Positions 6,632-11,650 of a stretch of 11,650 nucleotides of DNA are shown here, piece by piece. The notes beneath the pieces are model-generated. The model searched no databases. It saw nothing but the letters and a program-made list of their open reading frames with translations, and was not told where the DNA came from. Position numbers and translations under genes: made by a program. This DNA comes from CAKOSP01 sp964369845. Its GTDB lineage: Bacteria > Bacillota_I > Bacilli_A > RF39 > UBA660. The stretch lies in NCBI GenBank assembly GCA_964369845.1, contig CAYJFJ010000029.1, positions 1 to 11,650 on the forward strand, read 5' to 3'. How positions within the stretch are numbered: the first letter of the stretch is position 1; every line of letters starts with the position of its first letter.

Positions 6632-7519
6632 ATGTATGATTGTATAATAATTGGTATGGGAATATCAGGAATATCAGCTGGTTTATATGCTAAACAAGCT
6701 AATTTGAAAACTTTGATGCTTGAAGGGGCTATGCCTGGTGGTATTTTAAATAGTATTGATGAAGTTCGTAACTATACTGGTTTGATTAATATTAAAGGAA
6801 TGGATTTTTCTACTGTGTTAATGACTCAAATTATTGATGCAGGTATTGAATATAAACTAGAAAAAGTAATTGCTGTTGAAGTTTATGAAAATAAAAAAAT
6901 AGTAAAAACTGCTTCAGCTGAATATGAAGCAAAAAATGTAATAATTGCTACTGGTAGAAGACCAAAATTTTTAGGTCTTGATAATGAAGAAAGATTACTT
7001 GGTAAAGGTCTTTCAACTTGCGCTGTATGTGATGGTAACTTTTTTAAGGATAAAATAGTCTCTGTAGTTGGGTCTGGTAACAGCGCACTTCAAGAAGCAC
7101 TATACTTATCAAATATAGCAAATACAGTAAATTTGATTATTAGAAAAAAAACTTTTACTGGGTCTGATTTACTTAAAGAAAGAGTTTTGAAACAAGAAAA
7201 TATAATTGTTCATTATGAATCTAATGTTATTAAGATAAATGAAGAAAATGAAAAAATAGTGTCATTAACTCTAAATAATAATAAAGAAATTATTACTGAT
7301 GGGTTATTTATTTATATAGGGTATACTCCTAATTATGAATTAGTTGAAAACCTTAATATAACTAATGATGCTAACTATATTTTAGTAAATGAAAATTTTG
7401 AGACAGAAGTAAAAGGTATTTTTGCGGTAGGAGATGTCATAAAGAAAGATATATATCAGCTTGTAACAGCGGCTTCAGATGGTGCTAAAGCAATTATAAA
7501 AATAGCAGAAAATAAATAA
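6632..7519 (+). CDS. trxB: Thioredoxin reductase-like flavoprotein (TrxB family)
   Basis: 295 residues with the TrxB plan. The FAD-binding GMGISG is at 8-13, the redox pair is C130-A-V-C133-D, the second nucleotide-binding loop GSGNSA is at 147-152, and GIFAVGD is at 262-268. TrxB passes electrons from NADPH through FAD and the Cys pair to thioredoxin. The NADPH 2'-phosphate motif HRRxxxR is degraded: I170-R171-K172 and then Thr176 in place of the last Arg. The Arg-Gln pair after the GD motif is Tyr275-Gln276. The enzyme may therefore prefer NADH or another donor, or reduce another small protein; this is inference. SD AAAGGA overlaps the lgt stop region, so the two genes are co-transcribed. 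cysS follows after 32 bases. Confidence 0.85.
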   Translation: MYDCIIIGMGISGISAGLYAKQANLKTLMLEGAMPGGILNSIDEVRNYTGLINIKGMDFSTVLMTQIIDAGIEYKLEKVIAVEVYENKKIVKTASAEYEAKNVIIATGRRPKFLGLDNEERLLGKGLSTCAVCDGNFFKDKIVSVVGSGNSALQEALYLSNIANTVNLIIRKKTFTGSDLLKERVLKQENIIVHYESNVIKINEENEKIVSLTLNNNKEIITDGLFIYIGYTPNYELVENLNITNDANYILVNENFETEVKGIFAVGDVIKKDIYQLVTAASDGAKAIIKIAENK

Positions 7520-7551
7520 TATTATAGTATATAATTATAGAGGAGGTAACA

Positions 7552-8937
7552 ATGAAAATATATAACACTGAAACAAGAAGTATTGAAAAATTTATTCCTT
7601 GGGAAGAAGGAAAGGTAAAAATGTATACATGTGGACCTACTGTATATCATTACGCTCATATTGGAAATTTAAGAACATATATTATGGAAGATGTTTTAGA
7701 AAAAACTCTTAGATACGTTGGCTACGATGTGAAAAGAGTAATGAACATTACAGATGTAGGTCATTTATCTAGTGATTCAGATACTGGTGATGATAAAATG
7801 GTTTCTAAAGCAAAAAAAGAACATAAATCTGTTTTAGAAATTGCTAAATATTATACTGAAGCATTTTATAGTGATGCTGGTAAATTAAATATTACTATTC
7901 CTGAAACTGTAAGTCCTGCGACAGATAATATCGATGAATATATAAATATTATTCAAAAACTGATTTTAACTGGTTATGCTTATGAATCAGGTGGAAATAT
8001 TTATTTTGATACCTCTAAGCTTGAAAACTATTATGCGTTAACTAATCATAATGCAGATGAAATAGCTACTGGTGTTAGAGAAGATGTTGAAGAAGATAAT
8101 AATAAAAAGAATAAAACTGATTTTGTTTTATGGTTTACAAAATCTAAATTTGATGATCAGGATTTGAAATGGGAATCTCCTTTTGGACTTGGTTATCCAG
8201 GTTGGCATATTGAGTGTACTGGAATTTCTATCAAATATTTAGGTGAGTACATGGATATTCACTGTGGTGGTGTAGATAATATTTTCCCACATCACACTAA
8301 TGAAATCGCACAAAGTGAGGCTTATTTAGGTCATAAGTGGTGTAAATATTGGGTTCATGGAGAACATTTAAACGACGATACTGGTAAAATGAGTAAAAGC
8401 AAAGGTGATTTTTTAACTGTATCTTTACTTGAAGAAAAAAAATATAATCCTTTAGCTTATAGATTTATGTGTTTAATGAGTCATTATAGAAATCAATTAA
8501 CTTTTTCTTTTTCGTCTTTAGATGGAGCTCAAAATTCATATAAGAAATTGAAAAATAAAATTCTTAATTTAAAAATTGAGGGAGAAGTTAATTCAGATGA
8601 ATATAATGAATTTGATAAAAAGTTTAAATCTTTTTTAGAAGATGATTTAAATACTGCATCTGTTATAACTTTATTATATGATACATTGAAAAGTGAATTA
8701 AATGATGCTACTAAGTATTATTTAATAAAATCTTGGGATACTGTGTTATCACTTGATTTAACAACTGAAGTGAAAAATGATGTTGATGAAAATTATATAA
8801 ATGAAATGATAATTAAAAGAAATGAAGCAAAGAAAAATAAGGATTTTAGACTTGCTGATGATATAAGAAATGATTTACTTTCTAATGGTATTGTTTTAAA
8901 GGATACTAGAGAAGGTACAATTTACGAGGTGATTTAA
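7552..8937 (+). CDS. cysS: Cysteinyl-tRNA synthetase
   Basis: 461 residues, the normal length. This class I cytoplasmic enzyme charges tRNA-Cys with cysteine. Visible are the HIGH-type motif H36-I-G-N39, the KMSKS loop at 279-283, and the zinc ligands C27, C222, H247 and E251 that recognise the cysteine thiol. TDVGHLSSDSDTGDDKM (68-83 region) and the CGGVDNIFPHH segment are also typical. A strong AGGAGG lies 5 bases before the ATG. The stop overlaps the next start as TAATG, so the zinc peptidase is translationally coupled. In many Bacillota mini-RNase III and a SpoU-type rRNA methylase follow cysS; here they do not. Confidence 0.97.
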   Translation: MKIYNTETRSIEKFIPWEEGKVKMYTCGPTVYHYAHIGNLRTYIMEDVLEKTLRYVGYDVKRVMNITDVGHLSSDSDTGDDKMVSKAKKEHKSVLEIAKYYTEAFYSDAGKLNITIPETVSPATDNIDEYINIIQKLILTGYAYESGGNIYFDTSKLENYYALTNHNADEIATGVREDVEEDNNKKNKTDFVLWFTKSKFDDQDLKWESPFGLGYPGWHIECTGISIKYLGEYMDIHCGGVDNIFPHHTNEIAQSEAYLGHKWCKYWVHGEHLNDDTGKMSKSKGDFLTVSLLEEKKYNPLAYRFMCLMSHYRNQLTFSFSSLDGAQNSYKKLKNKILNLKIEGEVNSDEYNEFDKKFKSFLEDDLNTASVITLLYDTLKSELNDATKYYLIKSWDTVLSLDLTTEVKNDVDENYINEMIIKRNEAKKNKDFRLADDIRNDLLSNGIVLKDTREGTIYEVI

Positions 8938-9602
8938 TGAATAATATTATATTAATTATAATGATTTTAGCAATTCCAGCAATTGCGCAATTTATGGTAA
9001 CAACCAACTATTCTAAATATTCTAAAGTATCAAATTCAAAAAAAATTACTGGTGCTGAAGTTGCTAGAGAGATTCTATCAAAAAATGGACTGGACAATGT
9101 TTATGTAGTTGAAACCAGTGGTGTATTGTCTGACCATTATGATTCTTCTAGAAAAGTAGTAAGACTTTCTAATTCAATTTATAATGGAACATCTATTGCA
9201 GCTTTAGCAGTAGCAGCCCATGAAGTTGGTCATGCTGTTCAAGATAAAGAAGGGTACTTTTTTATGCGTCTTAGATCTGCAATTTTCCCACTTGTTAATA
9301 TAGCAACTTCACTGTCTTACATTATAATTTTTATTGGTTTTATTTTAGAAGCTACCAATTTTATTTATGCAGGTATTGCATTAACTGCCATAGGTTTACT
9401 ATTTCAAATTATTACTTTACCAGTTGAATTTGATGCGAGTTCTAAAGCTAAAGAAATGCTTAAAGGAATGAGTTTGAGTGATAAAACTGATGATGTAGGT
9501 GTTGAAAAAATGCTGGGTGCAGCAGCTCTTACGTATGTAGCTGGAGTTTTATCTAGTGCTTTACAAATTATAAGACTTTTACTTGCTGCTGATAGGAATT
9601 AA
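8937..9602 (+). CDS. YugP-type membrane zinc metallopeptidase
   Basis: 221 residues, the usual size of the YugP/Zn_peptidase_2 family. The zincin motif HEVGH is at 95-99 in the context AVAAHEVGHAVQ. E164 in LPVEFDAS is the conserved downstream acidic residue expected as the third zinc ligand. Hydrophobic helices lie near 3-20, 113-136, 140-162 and 192-213, so it is an integral membrane protein. Substrates of the family are not well known. Its GAGGTG SD (8926-8931) is inside the end of cysS and the genes overlap by one base. The nitroreductase starts two bases after its stop. Confidence 0.9.
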   Translation: MNNIILIIMILAIPAIAQFMVTTNYSKYSKVSNSKKITGAEVAREILSKNGLDNVYVVETSGVLSDHYDSSRKVVRLSNSIYNGTSIAALAVAAHEVGHAVQDKEGYFFMRLRSAIFPLVNIATSLSYIIIFIGFILEATNFIYAGIALTAIGLLFQIITLPVEFDASSKAKEMLKGMSLSDKTDDVGVEKMLGAAALTYVAGVLSSALQIIRLLLAADRN

Positions 9603-9604
9603 AT

Positions 9605-10093
9605 ATGAATGAAATATTGAAAAGAAGAAGTATTAGAAAGTATACTGATGAAAAAATACCAGTAGATATTATAAATGAAATTTTAAAAGCTGGTATGAAT
9701 GCTCCTACTGCCATGAATTCTAGACCGTGGGAATTTATTATTGTAGATGATTTAGAATTATTAAGAAAATTATCTACTGTTACTCCGTATGCATTTATGT
9801 TAGCAAAAGCTGCAAATGCAGCTGTAGTTATTGGAAAAGAAACTACTAAATATTGGCAGCAGGATTTAGCAGCTTCAACTCAAAATATTTTGCTAGAGGC
9901 AACTACTCATAATGTTGGTACATGTTGGATTGGTGTTGCTCCTGATAATGAAGCTGAAGGTTATGTTAAAGACCTTTTAAGTGTTCCAGATGATTATAGA
10001 ATTTTTAGTATAATTAGTATGGGATATTCTGATAAAGAAAAAGAACCTAATGATTCTTTTGATAATAATTTGATACATGTAAATAAATTTTAA
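9605..10093 (+). CDS. Nitroreductase-family FMN protein
   Basis: 162 residues, in the short range for NfsA/NfsB-like proteins, which are FMN-dependent homodimers that reduce nitro compounds, quinones or related substrates with NAD(P)H. The FMN-phosphate contact motif RRSIRKY is at 7-13, NSRPW at 38-42, the helix QDLAASTQN at 86-94, and GTCWIG at 105-110. The true substrate is unknown. The SD AGGA (9594-9597) lies in the end of the peptidase gene, so it is the last gene of the lgt operon. Its stop overlaps the stop of the convergent DUF6512-like gene by 4 bases, with no terminator between them. Confidence 0.9.
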   Translation: MNEILKRRSIRKYTDEKIPVDIINEILKAGMNAPTAMNSRPWEFIIVDDLELLRKLSTVTPYAFMLAKAANAAVVIGKETTKYWQQDLAASTQNILLEATTHNVGTCWIGVAPDNEAEGYVKDLLSVPDDYRIFSIISMGYSDKEKEPNDSFDNNLIHVNKF

Positions 10094-10620
10094 TCATATA
10101 AACCCGAAGTTTCATTATTTATATCTATGAAAATGGGTAACTGTGGTGGATTTATAGTAAATATTATGTAAATTACTAATATTATACATATTAACAAAAT
10201 ACTGTAAATAGATTTTATAGTATTTTTTTTATATTTATATATATGTAAACCTATTAAATGAGACATTGTTATTGAAACTAATAATATTAGTATATCTATA
10301 ATCATGCTTTCTATTCCTAAAGCACCTGTGTATAAATAATAAATAGTAGGTATACTTATAATGTAACTTAATAAAGTAATTAATAATGAATAATACCAGT
10401 TATTTTTGTTTATTGATTTATTTATCTTTAAATATATTAACCAATAAATAATTATAGGGATTAAACTAAGTTTTGTATGTTCCCATATACTTTCATTTAT
10501 AGGTGAAATAAAAGCAATTATTATATTGTTTGAAGATAAGTCATATAAGAAATGAAAAATAGCACCTATTATAAATAATATTGGAATTCCTATTAATAAA
10601 TATTTTTTTTCTTTTTCCAT
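10090..10620 (-). CDS. DUF6512-like integral membrane protein
   Basis: 176 residues, very hydrophobic, with about five membrane segments (near 7-24, 52-66, 75-97, 107-125 and 134-155). The loop HFLYDLSSNN followed by SPINESIWEHTKL (39-51) and a short C-terminal tail starting NPPQLPIF resemble what I recall of the DUF6512 family, which has no known function. The S-P-x-N-E-S-x-W-E-H block is likely its key conserved surface. The only plausible start is the ATG at 10620. Its SD (AGGTG, 10632-10628) and two start-codon bases lie inside a perfect hairpin, so translation is probably limited. Which promoter serves it is unclear; read-through from the upstream 102-residue gene is the simplest option. 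Assignment rests on memory of the family pattern. Confidence 0.7.
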   Translation of the reverse strand: MEKEKKYLLIGIPILFIIGAIFHFLYDLSSNNIIIAFISPINESIWEHTKLSLIPIIIYWLIYLKINKSINKNNWYYSLLITLLSYIISIPTIYYLYTGALGIESMIIDILILLVSITMSHLIGLHIYKYKKNTIKSIYSILLICIILVIYIIFTINPPQLPIFIDINNETSGLYD

Positions 10621-10661
10621 AATAAAACACCTAGTTATATATTACGTAGGTGTTTTATTAT
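10619..10661 (-). terminator. Terminator-like hairpin masking the SD of the DUF6512-like gene
   Basis: A perfect 15-bp inverted repeat (10619-10633 with 10647-10661) with a 13-base loop. The core CACCTA/TAGGTG is flanked by A- and T-rich arms, the shape of a bidirectional intrinsic terminator. It sits 8 bases beyond the stop of the upstream leftward gene. On the minus-strand RNA the 3' arm holds the SD and the A and U of the start codon of the next gene. Confidence 0.75.
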
Positions 10662-10669
10662 TATGTATG

Positions 10670-10978
10670 TTAAATATATTTTATTTTGACACTTTTTCTT
10701 TCTTGTTCTATTTTATAGTAAGTGTTTAATATATTATTAGCTCTAATTATTACTGATTCATTTGTACTTGTATTATTATTGTCAATTGTTTCTTGAATTA
10801 ATTTTTTTGCTTCTTCTTCAGTAATTGTACTTATTAATTTTTTTCTGTTTGCAATGTTTAAACTAGTAGAAAATATTACTTTGTGGTAATCATTAGATAA
10901 GTTTAATATTACTTCTAATCTTTCGTGTTCATCTTTAATTGTTAGTAATTTATTTAGTATATCATTTATTGTGTGCAT
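10670..10978 (-). CDS. Small hypothetical protein, 102 residues
   Basis: Not recognised. The start is set at ATG 10978-10976 because AGAGG (10990-10986) lies 7 bases upstream; an in-frame ATG 27 bases earlier has no SD of its own. The product is soluble, charged and predicted mostly helical, with no signal peptide, membrane segment or cysteine. A lysine/glutamate-rich middle (KKLISTITEEEAKKLIQET) is followed by a polar linker of Asn/Thr/Ser and a basic C-terminus. A minus-strand TATAAT (11022-11017) could be its -10, with no convincing -35. It is divergent from the ABC-F gene and lies upstream of the DUF6512-like gene, with a terminator-like hairpin in between. Strong SD and neighbour-like codon use favour a real gene. 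Confidence 0.65.
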   Translation of the reverse strand: MHTINDILNKLLTIKDEHERLEVILNLSNDYHKVIFSTSLNIANRKKLISTITEEEAKKLIQETIDNNNTSTNESVIIRANNILNTYYKIEQERKSVKIKYI

Positions 10979-11040
10979 AATTTTTCCTCTTCTATATAAT
11001 AACACAATATTTACTAATTATAAATATTATTCGAAAGTTT

Positions 11041-11069
11041 TTGCTTTAAAGGAAAAAAAATGTTAAAAT
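11041..11069 (+). promoter_or_regulatory. Promoter of the ABC-F gene
   Basis: TTGCTT (11041-11046) and TAAAAT (11064-11069) are 17 bases apart, and TG at 11061-11062 makes an extended -10. The SD GGAGG (11079-11083) and ATG (11091) follow closely. Confidence 0.65.
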
Positions 11070-11090
11070 AGGTGGGATGGAGGCGAGATT

Positions 11091-11650
11091 ATGTTAAAAG
11101 CAATAGATGTAAGTTTAAGATTTGGAACTAAGGTTTTATTCGAAAAAGTTAATTTAGACTTTGGTAATAACTGTTATGGGCTTATTGGTGCAAATGGTGC
11201 TGGTAAATCTACATTTCTTAAATTACTTAGTACAGAAATAGAAACTACTTCTGGTGAAATAGTTAAAGGAAAGAATGAAAGAATAAGTGTTTTAAGACAA
11301 AATCACCATTTATATGATGATTATACTGTTTTAGAAACGGTTATTATGGGGAATAAGGAATTATATAGTGTTATGCAAGAAAAAAACGCTATATATATGA
11401 AAGAAGATTTTACTGATGCAGATGGTATTAGAGCTGGAGAACTTGAAGGTATTTTTGCTGAAATGAATGGTTGGCAGGCTGATGCAGATGCTGCTATTTT
11501 ACTTTCTGGTTTAGGTATTGATGTGGATTTACATTATACTCAAATGAAGGATTTAAAAGATAGTATAAAAGTAAAAGTTTTACTTGCTCAAGCACTTTTT
11601 AGAGAACCTGATATTTTACTTTTAGATGAACCTACTAATGGTCTTGATAT
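11091..11650 (+). CDS. ABC-F family ATPase, YbiT/YkpA type (5' part, cut by window end)
   Basis: The first 186 residues are open to the window end. ABC-F proteins have two fused ABC modules and no membrane domain; many bind the ribosome and affect translation. Walker A GANGAGKS is at 33-40, the Q-loop is Q70, and Walker B ILLLDE ends at E180. Residues about 90-140, including DADGIRAGELEG and MNGWQADA, are the insert typical of the YbiT/YkpA branch. The first signature is replaced by MKDLKDSIKVKVLLAQALF, which is normal for this branch, whose first module lacks a clean LSGGE. The hallmark EPTNHLD reads EPTNGLD here. GGAGG lies 7 bases before the ATG. The second module lies outside the window. 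Confidence 0.9.
   Translation, partial: MLKAIDVSLRFGTKVLFEKVNLDFGNNCYGLIGANGAGKSTFLKLLSTEIETTSGEIVKGKNERISVLRQNHHLYDDYTVLETVIMGNKELYSVMQEKNAIYMKEDFTDADGIRAGELEGIFAEMNGWQADADAAILLSGLGIDVDLHYTQMKDLKDSIKVKVLLAQALFREPDILLLDEPTNGLD

Overview
The window is about three-quarters A+T, has strong Shine-Dalgarno (SD) sites (GGAGG/AAGGAG), NNA/NNT-rich codon use and TGG for every tryptophan, with TAA or TAG stops. This fits a low-GC Bacillota/Mycoplasmatota-type bacterium. The order uvrA, lgt, trxB resembles the Bacilli neighbourhood uvrBA-hprK-lgt-trxB, with uvrB and hprK absent here. Genus cannot be decided from the sequence alone.

Left part (1-1350) looks like the edge of an accessory or mobile region. 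The first 100 bases are the start of a leftward gene whose N-terminus matches a serine recombinase, including the Y-x-R-x-S catalytic motif. A very AT-rich 528-base gap follows, then a CYTH-domain gene with its own promoter. Next comes the broken 3' end of a leftward ABC-transporter ATPase gene, cut right after the signature motif, with no permease visible. Its partner substrate-binding protein gene (NMT1/SsuA-like) is intact and starts with TTG. The simplest reading is that an insertion or deletion removed the rest of the transporter operon. An element carrying the recombinase is the leading suspect, but this is inference.

Central part (2760-10093) is a rightward housekeeping run: uvrA (excision repair, with a candidate LexA box upstream), lgt (lipoprotein diacylglyceryl transferase), trxB-like flavoprotein, cysS, a YugP-type membrane zinc peptidase and a nitroreductase. 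From lgt onward the genes are tightly packed (12, 32, -1 and 2 bases apart) with no terminator between them, so one transcript from the promoter before lgt is likely.

Right part (10090-11650) has two leftward small genes (a DUF6512-like membrane protein and an unrecognised 102-residue protein). They are separated by a perfect 15-bp hairpin that works both as a terminator shape and as a mask over the ribosome site and start codon of the downstream gene. The last gene is a divergent, rightward ABC-F protein (YbiT/YkpA type), cut by the window end. No CRISPR array, rRNA or tRNA was seen. I see no complete new defence or biosynthetic system; the most promising points are the recombinase/ABC junction and the SD-masking hairpin.
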